Shown: positions 1-10,135, numbered from the stretch's first letter. The stretch is DNA of 61,070 nt from Betaproteobacteria bacterium (GCA_009777925.1 WRKX01000002.1:1-61070); one strand, 5' to 3'. Notes: generated by a model not told the origin, from the sequence alone. Numbers and translations: made by a program.

Positions 1-343
1 TGCCACCACGCGCCCCAGCCGCATGAGGGTGAACTTTTATGTGACTTGCGTCAATCATCAGCCATTCAAAATCAGGTTCGTCTATCAATGTTTCCAGCAG
101 CTTTTCCCAGATTCCCTTGTCTCACCACCGGGAAAAACGGCGATGCGTGTTATTCCAATCGCCGTAATCCGGCGGTAAATCCCGCCACGGCGCGCCTGTG
201 CGCAGAATCCAGAAAACAGCATTGATAAATTTGCGATTGTCGCGGGCATTTCCTCCCCAGGTTCTTTTACGACCGAGCAAATGAGGCTCCAAAATCTGCC
301 AGACTGTATCGGAAATGTCGTGCCGTCTGTGCGCCAGTTGCAT
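1..343 (-). pseudogene. IS5-family transposase (DUF4096-type N-terminus), interrupted by an in-frame TGA and running off the left edge
   Basis: ORF 122..343 (-) reads ...DTVWQILEPHLLGRKRTWGGNARDNRKFINAVFWILRTGAPWRDLPPDYGDWNNTHRRFSRW*. The same frame continues after the TGA (122..124) as DKGIWEKLLETLIDEPDFEWLMIDASHIKVHPHAAGARGG, typical IS5 transposase sequence. Confidence 0.85.
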
Positions 344-617
344 AAAATTTCTCCTATTTGCCCAAAATCAAGATATTATACAATCTAATGACGACGCGCT
401 CTAGTTTCTTGCTCGTAATGGACTTTCACCATCTACTCCTTGCCGATCTCCCGGCGCACGCGCAGCAAACCCCAGCCTGCCGAGCTATAAATCAGGCCAC
501 CGCCGTTTTGTCCGGTAATCCAGTTATTGCCGTTGCCGCACAAATTTTCCTATCTGGCTTGACTTCCGCCGCGCTTGGGAACAAAGTTAGCAATTGTTTT
601 TTGGAGTGTCTGTTTCC

Positions 618-1031
618 ATGTTCGGTAATCGCCTGAATCCCGCCAGCACATACGCCACACTGGGGCGCGAGTCTGATATTCGCACCGCCAGCCCGCACCG
701 GCTGATAATTCTCCTTTTTGAAGGGGCGCAAAGCGCCATTTCCGTGGCGAAGCTCCATGCCGAAAAAGGCAATCCCGCCGAGCGCGGCAACCATATTTCC
801 AAGGCCATTGACATTATCGCCAATGGCCTGAAAGTCAGTCTGGACATTCAGGCCGGCGGAGAATTGGCCGAACGCCTCGCGGCGCTCTACGACTATATGG
901 TTTCCCGCCTCCTGTGGGCCAACATGAAAAACGACATTCCCACTTTGGATGAAGTGCAAAATCTGCTGGAAGAAATTCACAGCGCCTGGCGACAAATTGA
1001 CCCGGACAAACAACAGCAGGACGCATCATGA
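618..1031 (+). CDS. fliS: Flagellar export chaperone FliS
   Basis: MFGNRLNPASTYATLGRESDIRTASPHRLIILLFEGAQSAI...: FliS-type N-terminus and LLFEGA motif. ORF opens at 594; the internal ATG at 618 is preferred. Confidence 0.9.
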   Translation: MFGNRLNPASTYATLGRESDIRTASPHRLIILLFEGAQSAISVAKLHAEKGNPAERGNHISKAIDIIANGLKVSLDIQAGGELAERLAALYDYMVSRLLWANMKNDIPTLDEVQNLLEEIHSAWRQIDPDKQQQDAS

Positions 1032-1303
1032 GCCGCTCGCCTTATGAAACGCTCGAATTCATCCTCGCCGAAATCCGTCGCCGCGCGGAAGAGGGGGATT
1101 GGGTGAGCGCAGCCGAAGCGTTCGATCAACTGTACGCGCAAATCCAGAGCGGAAATATCCCCGAGGCTACTGCCGCCGATCTCGCTTCGCTTGAACGCGC
1201 CAGGGAACATCTGGACTCCCTCGCGGAACGCGCCATCGCGCTGCACAAAGATATGGCTGTCTTGCTGAAAGCCTTTGGCGGCACCGACAAGCCTGACGCA
1301 TAA
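1028..1303 (+). CDS. fliT: FliT-like flagellar chaperone
   Basis: Small helical 91-aa protein overlapping the fliS stop by 4 nt; position and size fit FliT. Confidence 0.65.
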   Translation: MSRSPYETLEFILAEIRRRAEEGDWVSAAEAFDQLYAQIQSGNIPEATAADLASLERAREHLDSLAERAIALHKDMAVLLKAFGGTDKPDA

Positions 1304-1317
1304 CCGGAGAGTTCGGC

Positions 1318-2589
1318 ATGGTTATGATTCCCGCCGATCTTGCCTCTGCCCAGTTAAAACTCATCGCAGATCTGGTCGGCAAGCCGCAACCCGTCAGCGC
1401 CACGCAAAAAAGCGCCGATGTGTTGCGCGACCTCGTGCCGGGACAACGATTCACGGCAACAATTCAGGCTTTGCTGCCCGATGGCAATTACCGCGCCAGT
1501 ATCGCGGGACAAAGCCTTACGCTTTCGCTTCCCTTCGCTGCTCAGGCGGGAGAATCGCTGGAACTGGAGACCGTCGAGCAAAACGGCAAGATGACTCTTG
1601 CCGTCGCTACCAACCGGGGCAGCGCGGAAGTCGCGGGAAAAGAAGCGGCCAGAGCCGAAACTGCCGCTTCCACCGCCACCCGTTTAACACCGACAGGCAG
1701 GCTGATCGCGGAACTGCTCGCCGGCATAGACAAAGAAGGAGGTAAACGTCCGCAGCCTGCCTCCCTCAACAACGCGCAGCCGATTTTCGAGCGTCTTCCG
1801 GGCAAAACCACCGACATTGCCGCCGCGCTAAGAACGGCGCTGGGCAGAAGCGGCATGTTTTACGAAGCGCATCAGGCGCGCTGGGTACAGGGACAAACCA
1901 CATTGACATCCCTGTTGTCCGAACCGCAAGGCAGACTCTCCCCCGCCGCCCACGCATTAGGGACGCCCGGCGAACCTGCGGGCGCGGCAAGAGGCATCGT
2001 AGCTTCCCAACCCCAAAATCCAGCGCAAAATCCGCCGCCATCCGGGATACAGGCAAGCGCACAGACTCGTCCCGGCGCTGCGCCTGCCACCTCACCTACT
2101 GCGCCTGCCCCCCAGGCGTCTCCACAAAATCCATCTGCCGCGTCAGCGACCTCAACCAGCGGCGTGATGGCGGAAAGCAGCGCCGTGCGCGTCGGAATGG
2201 GACACGCCATCGCCCCCGACCTCGCGCCGCTGGTTCGCCAGCAACTGGAGGCTTTGGCAAGCAATACCTATGTCTGGCAAGGTCAGATATGGTCGGGGCA
2301 GACACTGAACTGGGAAATCATCGAGGAAGACAGCGAACAAAGACAACGGGAAGAAAACATCGCGCCCAACTGGACAACGCGCCTGAACCTGAAATTGCCA
2401 AACCTGGGCGCGCTGGAAGCGACCCTGCGCCTCTCCGGCGGACGGAATATCCAGATTTTCCTGCGCACAGAAAATGACGCTGCCCGCGCCCGCCTGATTG
2501 CCGCCAATGCCGATCTGCGTCGGCGTTTTGAAACCTCCGGGCTTGCTCTGGAATTCCTCGACGTTCTCCGTCATGTCCGAGACAAATAA
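1318..2589 (+). CDS. fliK: Flagellar hook-length control protein FliK
   Basis: Ala/Pro-rich central region and C-terminal domain LNLKLPNLGALEATLRLSGGRNIQIFLRTENDAARARLIAANADLRRRFETSGL; lies in flagellar context. Confidence 0.8.
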   Translation: MVMIPADLASAQLKLIADLVGKPQPVSATQKSADVLRDLVPGQRFTATIQALLPDGNYRASIAGQSLTLSLPFAAQAGESLELETVEQNGKMTLAVATNRGSAEVAGKEAARAETAASTATRLTPTGRLIAELLAGIDKEGGKRPQPASLNNAQPIFERLPGKTTDIAAALRTALGRSGMFYEAHQARWVQGQTTLTSLLSEPQGRLSPAAHALGTPGEPAGAARGIVASQPQNPAQNPPPSGIQASAQTRPGAAPATSPTAPAPQASPQNPSAASATSTSGVMAESSAVRVGMGHAIAPDLAPLVRQQLEALASNTYVWQGQIWSGQTLNWEIIEEDSEQRQREENIAPNWTTRLNLKLPNLGALEATLRLSGGRNIQIFLRTENDAARARLIAANADLRRRFETSGLALEFLDVLRHVRDK

Positions 2590-2896
2590 GGAATTACAGG
2601 CGCGCCAACTTGAAGTGGTCGCGCTTGCCTATCGCCAGAGCGACAGCGCCCCGCGCGTCGTTGCCAAGGGACGCGGCCTGATTGCCGAGGAAATCATATC
2701 TCGCGCCAAAGAACACGGCGTCTATGTACACGAATCGCCGGAACTTCTCTCTCTCCTCATTCAGGTTGACATTGACGAACACATTCCCAGCCAGCTTTAT
2801 CTCGCCGTCGCCGAACTGCTCGCCTGGCTCTACAGGATCGAGCACGGCGAAGCGGGCCTGCCGCCGCCCGATTTACGCCTGCCTCCCCCAAAATAG
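2573..2896 (+). CDS. FlhB C-terminal-domain-like protein (EscU/YscU/HrcU family)
   Basis: APRVVAKGRGLIAEEIISRAKEHGVYVHESPELLSLLIQVDIDEHIPSQLYLAVAELLAWLY: FlhB_C-like without the membrane part. ATG at 2573 overlaps the fliK end. Confidence 0.85.
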   Translation: MSETNKELQARQLEVVALAYRQSDSAPRVVAKGRGLIAEEIISRAKEHGVYVHESPELLSLLIQVDIDEHIPSQLYLAVAELLAWLYRIEHGEAGLPPPDLRLPPPK

Positions 2897-3006
2897 GAAA
2901 CCGGCGCGGATAAGAAAAAAAGCCGGTGAGTGGGAGTTTTCCACAGCATCGCGCCCGCGAAAATTCCACCTTACCGGGAGTTTCTATGAGTAGCGTGCCG
3001 GGAATT

Positions 3007-3333
3007 TTATTGAAACAAGGTGACTGTAATGGCCAGGACTTCAGCCATGATTGCCTGGGGTAGCGTGTCCACCTTGCGCCCGTTGCGGGCGGACAGATCA
3101 AGGGCACGGGGCTGATCGCAACGCACGACACCGGTAATTTTTACGCCACGAATCGGTACTGCAAATCCGACTCGGCGGGCAAAGTCGCCGCCAGTTGTTA
3201 TGGGAAGTACCACAGGGCATTGCGTCAGACGGTTGAAGGCTTCCGGCGAAACGACCAGCACTGGCCGATGGCCGCGCTGCTCATGACCCGCTGTTGGCTC
3301 CAGATCAACCAGATAAATATCGCCGCGCTTCAT
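3007..3333 (-). CDS. Type II toxin, PemK/MazF (ChpB-like) endoribonuclease
   Basis: MKRGDIYLVDLEPTAGHEQRGHRPVLVVSPEAFNRLTQCPVVLPITTGGDFARRVGFAVPI: PemK/MazF signature (GDIY..DL.PT.G.EQ.G.RPVLV.S). Confidence 0.93.
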   Translation of the reverse strand: MKRGDIYLVDLEPTAGHEQRGHRPVLVVSPEAFNRLTQCPVVLPITTGGDFARRVGFAVPIRGVKITGVVRCDQPRALDLSARNGRKVDTLPQAIMAEVLAITVTLFQ

Positions 3334-3596
3334 ATCAGCTCTTTACCGACTGCGGGAGCGTCAATCCATTCCCGTTCTTCCGCTGGCAGCGGATACGCGC
3401 CAGAGGCTTCGGCTTCGCTCAGCAGTTCAGCCAGCGTATAGCGAGGCCAGGGCTGAGGGTCTACTATCAGGCGACCATCGGCCACAGCTATGCCGACCGT
3501 AGCCCCTGCCTGCAAGCGCAGCAGATTAAGGATTGCTGGCGGAACGGTCAACATGACCGATCCGCCGACCTTGCGGAGATTGGTTGTGTGGCGCAT
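3330..3596 (-). CDS. Antitoxin, AbrB/MazE (ChpS-like)
   Basis: MRHTTNLRKVGGSVMLTVPPAILNLLRLQAGATVGIAVADGRLIVDP: SpoVT/AbrB-type swapped hairpin. ATGA overlap with the toxin start. Confidence 0.92.
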   Translation of the reverse strand: MRHTTNLRKVGGSVMLTVPPAILNLLRLQAGATVGIAVADGRLIVDPQPWPRYTLAELLSEAEASGAYPLPAEEREWIDAPAVGKELI

Positions 3597-3609
3597 GGCG
3601 TTTTTTCCT

Positions 3610-3643
3610 CCATAGATGTTATATATAAATATAACATCTATGG
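3610..3643. promoter_or_regulatory. Perfect inverted repeat upstream of the toxin-antitoxin operon (probable autoregulatory operator)
   Basis: CCATAGATGTTATAT-ATAA-ATATAACATCTATGG: 15-bp perfect arms, 4-bp spacer, starting 14 bp upstream of the antitoxin ATG (3596). Confidence 0.8.
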
Positions 3644-3775
3644 TCAGTTTCCCGCAAGGCGCTTATTATGCAAAATACAAACAAATAAGCTGGCTTTTAT
3701 GCGGAAAATCAGCTTAGAATACGCATCTTTCGCTGTTTGACAGCTTTTCCAATAAGAACGAACGGAGTTTCCGCC

Positions 3776-4021
3776 ATGAGTAACAAGGGACAGTTGCTAC
3801 AAGATCCATTCCTCAATGCCCTGCGCCGGGAGCATGTACCAGTCTCCATCTATCTGGTAAACGGCATCAAGCTGCAAGGACAAATTGAGTCTTTCGACCA
3901 ATATGTCGTGCTGCTGCGTAACACCGTCACCCAAATAGTCTACAAACACGCCATTTCCACCGTAGTACCCGCCAGACCCGTGACCCTGGTGCATGAACAC
4001 GTCTCGGAAGAAACCGCTTAA
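3776..4021 (+). CDS. hfq: RNA chaperone Hfq
   Basis: [65 protein letters not shown]: canonical Hfq. Confidence 0.98.
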   Translation: MSNKGQLLQDPFLNALRREHVPVSIYLVNGIKLQGQIESFDQYVVLLRNTVTQIVYKHAISTVVPARPVTLVHEHVSEETA

Positions 4022-4052
4022 CCTCCGGGCTGCCGCCCTTTCTTCGTCTCCC

Positions 4053-5204
4053 ATGTTTGCTTTTCCGACCCGAACGCCTTCCGGCGGCGAGCGGGCGGTT
4101 TTAGTTCAACTCGATTTTGGCGAGCCTGATCTGGCGGAACGTCTGGAAGAAGCGCGTCTGCTTACGGAATCAGCTGGCGGCATTGTCGCCGCCGAAATCA
4201 GCGGCAAACGGCAGAGCCCGGATCCGCGCACTTTTGCGGGCAAGGGCAAAACGGAAGAAATCGCCGCCGCCTGTAGAGCCTGCCGCGCCGAGCTTGTCAT
4301 TTTCAACCATCTGCTTTCTCCCGCGCAGGAACGCAATCTGGAGCGCCTTCTGGAATGCCGGATTGTGGATCGTACCCGCCTGATTCTGGATATTTTTGCC
4401 CTGCGTGCGCAAAGCGCGGAAGGCAAGCTGCAAGTGGAACTGGCGCAACTGGAACACCTCTCGACTCGCCTTGTACGCGGCTGGAGCCACCTGGAGCGGC
4501 AACAGGGCGGCATCGGTCTGCGCGGCCCCGGAGAAAAGCAGTTGGAAACCGACCGCCGCCTTCTCAATAAGCGAGTGCGCTTTTTGAAGGAACGACTGGA
4601 ACGCCTTTCCCGCCAGCGCGGCATCCAGCGCAAGGCGCGACAAAAAAGCGAAGCCCTGAATGTTTCCCTGGCAGGCTACACCAATGCCGGTAAATCAACC
4701 CTGTTTAATGCCCTGACCCGCGCCGATGTCTATGTCGCCGACCAATTGTTCGCCACACTGGAAGCCACTTCGCGCCGCCTCTGGCTGCCCAGAACGAACA
4801 CAGGCCATATTGTGCTCTCCGATACCGTGGGCTTCATCCGCGATTTGCCGCACCCGCTGGTGGAAGCATTCCAGGCAACGCTGGAAGCAACGGCGGACGC
4901 CGATCTGATTTTGCATGTGGTTGATAGCGCCAGCCCCGCCCGCGATGAGCAGATTGCGGAAGTTGAACAGGTGCTTGCCGAAATCGGCGCGGCGGATACG
5001 CCGCAGATTCTGGTGTGGAACAAGGTCGACCTGACCGGCGTTTCCCCGACAATAGAGCGTGATGACTGTGGTAGAATTTGCCGCGTTAAATTGAGCGCGC
5101 GTGACGGTTCCGGGTTGGAATTATTGCGCGAGGCTCTGGCTTCAATCGCGCGGGAAAAAACAGCGCGCCGCGCGGCAACGGTTTTGACAGGACTTACCTG
5201 TTAG
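4053..5204 (+). CDS. hflX: GTPase HflX
   Basis: GPGEKQLETDRRLLNKRVRFLKERLERL...SLAGYTNAGKSTLFNALTRADVYVADQLFATLEATSRRLWLP: HflX; directly follows hfq. Confidence 0.96.
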   Translation: MFAFPTRTPSGGERAVLVQLDFGEPDLAERLEEARLLTESAGGIVAAEISGKRQSPDPRTFAGKGKTEEIAAACRACRAELVIFNHLLSPAQERNLERLLECRIVDRTRLILDIFALRAQSAEGKLQVELAQLEHLSTRLVRGWSHLERQQGGIGLRGPGEKQLETDRRLLNKRVRFLKERLERLSRQRGIQRKARQKSEALNVSLAGYTNAGKSTLFNALTRADVYVADQLFATLEATSRRLWLPRTNTGHIVLSDTVGFIRDLPHPLVEAFQATLEATADADLILHVVDSASPARDEQIAEVEQVLAEIGAADTPQILVWNKVDLTGVSPTIERDDCGRICRVKLSARDGSGLELLREALASIAREKTARRAATVLTGLTC

Positions 5205-5262
5205 TCCGGGCTGCCCGAAGCAACAATCCCTCCTCAAACAATCTGTCCGGGAAACACTTTTC

Positions 5263-6510
5263 ATGATTCCAACGCTTGGCATTCTCATGGCGGGTCGCCC
5301 GCCACGACATAACAACGGCAATCGCCCCGAAGGCCCGCCCGATCTTGAAGAAATCTGGCGTGATCTGAACCGCCAATTAGGCGGCCTGTTCGGCGAGAAA
5401 AAAGACCGTCGCCGCCCACCGGGCAATTCCGGCAACGGCAACAATGGCCTGCCGCCAATCAATGTACAGGCTCTTAAACGCGGCTTTGCGATTTTCGCTA
5501 TCCTGCTTCTCCTGGCCTGGCTCATCTCCGGCTTTTATATTGTTGGCGCTCCGCAACGCGGCGTGGTGCTGCGCTTCGGAAAATTTGTCGGGGAAACCGA
5601 TCCCGGTCTGCGCTGGCGTTTGCCATACCCGATCGAGTCCCATGAGCTTGTCAACCATGCCGAGGTGCGCACCGTGGAAATCGGCTATCGCAGCGCGGCA
5701 AACGACGCGGTGAGTAAAGTGCCCAGAGAGGCATTGATGCTTACCGACGATGAAAATATCATTGACATTCAGTTTGCCGTGCAATACGTGCTGAAAAGCC
5801 CGACCGATTACCTGTTCAAGAGCCGTGATCCGGCTCAGGCGGTAAAGCAGGCGGCGGAAACCGCCGTGCGCGAAACCGTCGGCAAAAACAGGATTGATTT
5901 CATACTGAATGAAGGACGGGCGGAAATTGCGGACGCCGTGCATAAACTGATGCAGACCATACTTGACCGTTATGGCACCGGGGTGCAAATTTCCAGGGTC
6001 AACATGCGGGACGCCCAGCCGCCCGAACAGGTGCAGGCCGCGTTTGAAGACGCGGTAAAGGCCGGTCAGGATAAGGAACGTCTGGAATACGAAGGGCGTG
6101 CCTACGCCAGCGACATCGTGCCTCGCGCCGACGGTTACAAGCAGGCCGTCATCGCCAACGCCGAAGGCGACGCCAGCCGGTTTGGGCAAATTTTGACCGA
6201 ATACGTAAAAGCGCCGGAAGTCACCCGCCAGCGTCTTTATCTGGAAACCATGCAACAGGTTTACGCCAATACCAGCAAAGTTGTCGTCGACACCAAAGGC
6301 CAGGGCAATCTGCTTTATCTGCCGCTTGACAAGCTGATGCAGGCAGGCGCGGCAGGCAGCATGACGAACCCTGCCTCTACCTCTTCTGCCACAGCCTCAG
6401 CTCAGCCCGGCAGCGCGACAACGCCGCAACGGGACAGTAATCCCAGCAGGGCGGCAGGCGGCTTCGATGACCCTGCCTCTTTCCTATCCCGTGACCGGAG
6501 GGCACGCTGA
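5263..6510 (+). CDS. hflK: FtsH protease modulator HflK
   Basis: SPFH/band-7 protein with VGAPQRGVVLRFGKFVGETDPGLRWRLPYPIE; hflX-hflK-hflC order. Confidence 0.95.
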   Translation: MIPTLGILMAGRPPRHNNGNRPEGPPDLEEIWRDLNRQLGGLFGEKKDRRRPPGNSGNGNNGLPPINVQALKRGFAIFAILLLLAWLISGFYIVGAPQRGVVLRFGKFVGETDPGLRWRLPYPIESHELVNHAEVRTVEIGYRSAANDAVSKVPREALMLTDDENIIDIQFAVQYVLKSPTDYLFKSRDPAQAVKQAAETAVRETVGKNRIDFILNEGRAEIADAVHKLMQTILDRYGTGVQISRVNMRDAQPPEQVQAAFEDAVKAGQDKERLEYEGRAYASDIVPRADGYKQAVIANAEGDASRFGQILTEYVKAPEVTRQRLYLETMQQVYANTSKVVVDTKGQGNLLYLPLDKLMQAGAAGSMTNPASTSSATASAQPGSATTPQRDSNPSRAAGGFDDPASFLSRDRRAR

Positions 6511-7346
6511 TGAACAACACACTCAAGCAAATAGGCCTGGCGCTGGCGGCAGTCGCCATATTGATCGGCAGCATGTCCGTGTTTACGGTCGATCAACGCG
6601 AATACGTGCTGGTGCTGCAACTTGGCGAGGTCAAGAAGGTCATCAAGGAACCGGGAATAAAAGGCAAGTGGCCGCTTATTCAGAATGTGGTGCGTTTCGA
6701 CAACCGGATATTGACCATTGATAGCCAGGAGCCTGAACTTTTCATTACTTCGGAAAAGCAAAATGTGCAGGTTGATTCCTTCGTCAAATGGCGCATTACT
6801 GACCCCAGTCTGTACTACGTTTCGGTCAATGGCGATGAAACTCGCGCCGGCATCCGCCTTACCCAGACTATCAATGACGGTCTGCGCGCCGAATTCGGCA
6901 GACGTACCGTACACGATGTAGTCTCCGGCGAACGTAGCGCTATCATGGAGGAAATGCGCACCAGAGCCAATCTTGACGCCCAGAAAATTGGGGTGGAGGT
7001 TATTGACGTGCGCCTGAAACGAGTGGAACTGCCAACAAACGTTACCGAGAGCGTCTATGAACGGATGCGCGCTGAGCGTTTGCAGGTTGCCAATCAACGC
7101 CGCGCCCAGGGCGCAGCGGAAGCGGAAAGAATTCGTGCCGAAGCCAATCGGGAAGCGCAACGAATCAGAGGCGAGGGCGACGCTCGCGCAACAGCGATTT
7201 ACGCCCAGGCATACGGCAAAAATCCTGAGTTCTATGCGTTCTACCGGAGTCTGGAAGCCTATCGCAACAGCCTGGCCAACAAGCAGGACCTGCTTGTGGT
7301 CGAGCCGAATTCCGATTTCTTCCGCTATCTGAAAAACGCGAAATGA
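6510..7346 (+). CDS. hflC: FtsH protease modulator HflC
   Basis: SMSVFTVDQREYVLVLQLGEVKKVIKEPGIKGKWPLIQNVVRFDNRILT: HflC; abuts hflK. Confidence 0.95.
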   Translation: MNNTLKQIGLALAAVAILIGSMSVFTVDQREYVLVLQLGEVKKVIKEPGIKGKWPLIQNVVRFDNRILTIDSQEPELFITSEKQNVQVDSFVKWRITDPSLYYVSVNGDETRAGIRLTQTINDGLRAEFGRRTVHDVVSGERSAIMEEMRTRANLDAQKIGVEVIDVRLKRVELPTNVTESVYERMRAERLQVANQRRAQGAAEAERIRAEANREAQRIRGEGDARATAIYAQAYGKNPEFYAFYRSLEAYRNSLANKQDLLVVEPNSDFFRYLKNAK

Positions 7347-7534
7347 GCGCCTCGACCCTTCTCCTTGCCTTCGCCCTGATGCTTGTTCTGGAAGGGGCAT
7401 TGCCGCTTCTGGCACCTACCGTCTGGCGAGAAACGTTCCAGCGGCTACTAAGTCTCTCGAACGGGCAGATTCGTTTTATCGGCCTCTTGTCCATGCTGAT
7501 CGGAAGCGCGCTTCTGTTCGCGCTGATTTCCTGA
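7343..7534 (+). CDS. DUF2065 family small membrane protein
   Basis: 63-aa two-helix membrane protein between hflC and hisZ; position and sequence fit DUF2065. Confidence 0.8.
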   Translation: MSASTLLLAFALMLVLEGALPLLAPTVWRETFQRLLSLSNGQIRFIGLLSMLIGSALLFALIS

Positions 7535-7564
7535 CCTGCCCCCCCGCCCGCCGGAAGATCCCGC

Positions 7565-8716
7565 ATGAATTGGCTGCTGCCTGAACACCTCGCCGACGTT
7601 CTGCCACAGGAAGCCATGCGCATGGAGATTTTGCGGCGGCGCCTGCTCGACCTGTTTTATACACGCGGTTATGAGCTTGTATTGCCGCCGCTTCTGGAAT
7701 ATCTGGAATCTCTCCTGACCGGCGCGGCGCATGACCTGAATCTGCGTACCTGCAAGCTGGCCGATCAGCTTTCAGGACGTACCCTGGGGGTACGCGCCGA
7801 CATGACCCCGCAGGTTGCCCGTATTGACGCCCACCTTCTCAACCGGGAAGGCATAACCCGCCTTTGTTATTGCGGCAGCACCCTGCATGCCCGTCCCGCC
7901 AGTCTGGTCTCCAGCCGCGAACCGATCCAGCTTGGCGCGGAGCTTTACGGATACGCCGGCAGGGCTGCCGACCGGGAGATTCTCCGTCTCCTGGCGGAAG
8001 TTCTTGCCGCCGCCGAATTGCCGGGTTTTCGCCTGGACCTGGGACACGTCGGCATTTTCCGCGCCTTGAGCGAAGCAGCAAAAGTCGAGCCGGAAACCAG
8101 CGAAGCCATTTTGTCCTGCCTGCAAAGTAAGGATAAACCGGGGCTTGCCGCAATCGCCGCCAGTCTGCCTCTTCCTTTCGGCGAGGCGATTCTTGCCCTC
8201 TCCAGACTCTACGGCGGGATTGAAACGCTAAAAGAGGCGCGGCGGATTCTCCCTGATTTGCCTGCCATCACCGCTTCGCTTGATACGCTTCTCTTCCTTG
8301 CGGAAAGCATGCCGGAATGGTCGGTCACGATTGATCTTGCGGATCTGCGCGGTTATCACTATCACAATGGCGTAGTTTTTGCCGCTTATGTCCCCGGCTA
8401 TCCTGCCGCCATCGCCCTGGGCGGGCGCTATGACGGTGTGGGTAAAAGCTTTGGCCGGGCGCGGCCTGCCACCGGCTTCTCCCTTGATCTGCGCGAGTTG
8501 ACCCGGCTCTCAAACACGGTCTCGCAACAAGACGCCATTCTCGCTCCTTCCAGTCTCCATGACCCGGCATTGGCGGAAAAAATCGCGGAACTTCGCAAGG
8601 CAGGCGAAATTGTGGTGGAATGTCTGCCGGACGAAAGCGGCGCGCCAGACCCTCGCTGCAACAGACAATTGGTTCAAAAAGGCAGGGACTGGATTATCGA
8701 AGCGATGGCATCCTGA
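7565..8716 (+). CDS. hisZ: ATP phosphoribosyltransferase regulatory subunit HisZ
   Basis: HisRS-like: [51 protein letters not shown]; upstream of purA. Confidence 0.93.
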   Translation: MNWLLPEHLADVLPQEAMRMEILRRRLLDLFYTRGYELVLPPLLEYLESLLTGAAHDLNLRTCKLADQLSGRTLGVRADMTPQVARIDAHLLNREGITRLCYCGSTLHARPASLVSSREPIQLGAELYGYAGRAADREILRLLAEVLAAAELPGFRLDLGHVGIFRALSEAAKVEPETSEAILSCLQSKDKPGLAAIAASLPLPFGEAILALSRLYGGIETLKEARRILPDLPAITASLDTLLFLAESMPEWSVTIDLADLRGYHYHNGVVFAAYVPGYPAAIALGGRYDGVGKSFGRARPATGFSLDLRELTRLSNTVSQQDAILAPSSLHDPALAEKIAELRKAGEIVVECLPDESGAPDPRCNRQLVQKGRDWIIEAMAS

Positions 8717-8749
8717 TACCATTGCAGTAATCTTCACAAAGGAAATATC

Positions 8750-10060
8750 ATGGCCAAGAACGTAGTAGTCGTCGGCACGCAATGGGGCGACGAAGGCAAG
8801 GGCAAGATCGTGGATTGGCTGGCCAGTCACGCCCAGGGCGTCGTCCGCTTTCAGGGCGGGCATAACGCCGGGCATACCCTGGTAGTGGGCAAAACAACCT
8901 ACAAATTAAGCCTCGTTCCCTCCGGCATCGTGCATCCCGGCGTGTGCTGCTATATCGGCAACGGCGTGGTATTGGACCTCAGGCACCTGCTGGAAGAAAT
9001 AGACAAACTCGAAGCAGGCGGCATCGAAGTACGACAACGCCTGCGTATCAGTTCGGGCTGTCCGCTCATCCTCCCTTACCATGCGGCTGTTGATCAGGCA
9101 CGGGAAACAAAGAGACAGGACGCCAGGATCGGCACAACCGGCAGAGGCATCGGCCCCGCTTATGAAGACAAGGTTGCGCGACGCGCCTTGCGTGTCTATG
9201 ACCTTTTTGATTCCGTGCGTTTTGCCGAAAAACTCGCCGAGGTCATGGAATACCACAATTTTGTCCTCACGCATTTTCTCAACGCAAAAGCGCTGGATCC
9301 CCAACAGGTTCTGGAACAAGCCCTTAAGTACGGCGAGCGCGTTCTGCCGATGGTCGGCGACGTTTCCGCAGAGCTGCACGCCGCCGTACAGAAAGGGGAA
9401 AACCTGCTGTTTGAAGGGGCGCAAGGCTCATTGCTGGACATTGACCACGGCACTTACCCTTTCGTTACGTCCAGCAACTGCGTTGCCGGGCAGGCCGCCG
9501 CCGGTTCCGGCGTTGGTCCCGGCCTGTTGCACCACATACTGGGCATTGCCAAGGCTTATTGCACCCGTGTCGGCGGCGGCCCCTTTCCTTCCGAACTGGA
9601 CATCGGCACAGAAGGAACGCCAGGCTGGCAAATGTCGCACAAGGGGCATGAACGCGGCACGGTCACCGGGCGCATTCGCCGGTGCGGCTGGTTCGACGCC
9701 GCTCTTCTGCGCCGTTCTCTGCTTATCAACGGCCTTTCCGGGCTGTGCATTACCAAGCTGGATGTCCTCGACGGCCTTGCGGAACTGAAGATTTGCACCC
9801 ACTACCAACTGGATGGCAAAAGCATTGACCTCTTTCCTCTCGGCGCGGACGAAGCCGCCCGCTGCCAGCCGGTTTTTGAGACGCTTCCCGGCTGGACGGA
9901 GAGCACCCACGGCATACAGCGTTGGGAAGACCTGCCGATTAATGCGCGCGCTTACCTGAATCGTCTGGAGGAGCTTTGCCAGACCCCGATTGATATCGTC
10001 TCCACCGGCCCCGAACGGGCAGAGACCATTCTGCGCCGCCATCCTTTTCAAGGCATATAG
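8750..10060 (+). CDS. purA: Adenylosuccinate synthetase
   Basis: [46 protein letters not shown]: PurA signature. Confidence 0.98.
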   Translation: MAKNVVVVGTQWGDEGKGKIVDWLASHAQGVVRFQGGHNAGHTLVVGKTTYKLSLVPSGIVHPGVCCYIGNGVVLDLRHLLEEIDKLEAGGIEVRQRLRISSGCPLILPYHAAVDQARETKRQDARIGTTGRGIGPAYEDKVARRALRVYDLFDSVRFAEKLAEVMEYHNFVLTHFLNAKALDPQQVLEQALKYGERVLPMVGDVSAELHAAVQKGENLLFEGAQGSLLDIDHGTYPFVTSSNCVAGQAAAGSGVGPGLLHHILGIAKAYCTRVGGGPFPSELDIGTEGTPGWQMSHKGHERGTVTGRIRRCGWFDAALLRRSLLINGLSGLCITKLDVLDGLAELKICTHYQLDGKSIDLFPLGADEAARCQPVFETLPGWTESTHGIQRWEDLPINARAYLNRLEELCQTPIDIVSTGPERAETILRRHPFQGI

Positions 10061-10112
10061 TGATTCCGACTTTCGCATAGACACAGCAGTCGTTGAGGTG
10101 GACACACCATGT

Positions 10113-10135
10113 TGGAGTTCGCTACGCTCACTCCA
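10113..10135. repeat. Imperfect hairpin downstream of purA (TGGAGT...ACTCCA)
   Basis: tggagttcgctacgctcactcca lies between converging purA (+) and the GGDEF/EAL gene (-); terminator or REP-like element. Confidence 0.4.

Noticed and set aside
400-560. Short minus-strand reading frame (…CGNGNNWITGQNGGGLIYSSAGWGLLRVRREIGKE*) between the IS remnant and fliS
   Set aside because: Only about 36 codons with no start and no recognisable family; could be a gene remnant but cannot be supported.
5377-7415. Long minus-strand ORFs (292 and 337 aa) opposite hflK and hflC
   Set aside because: Antisense to conserved SPFH proteins; no independent protein motifs.
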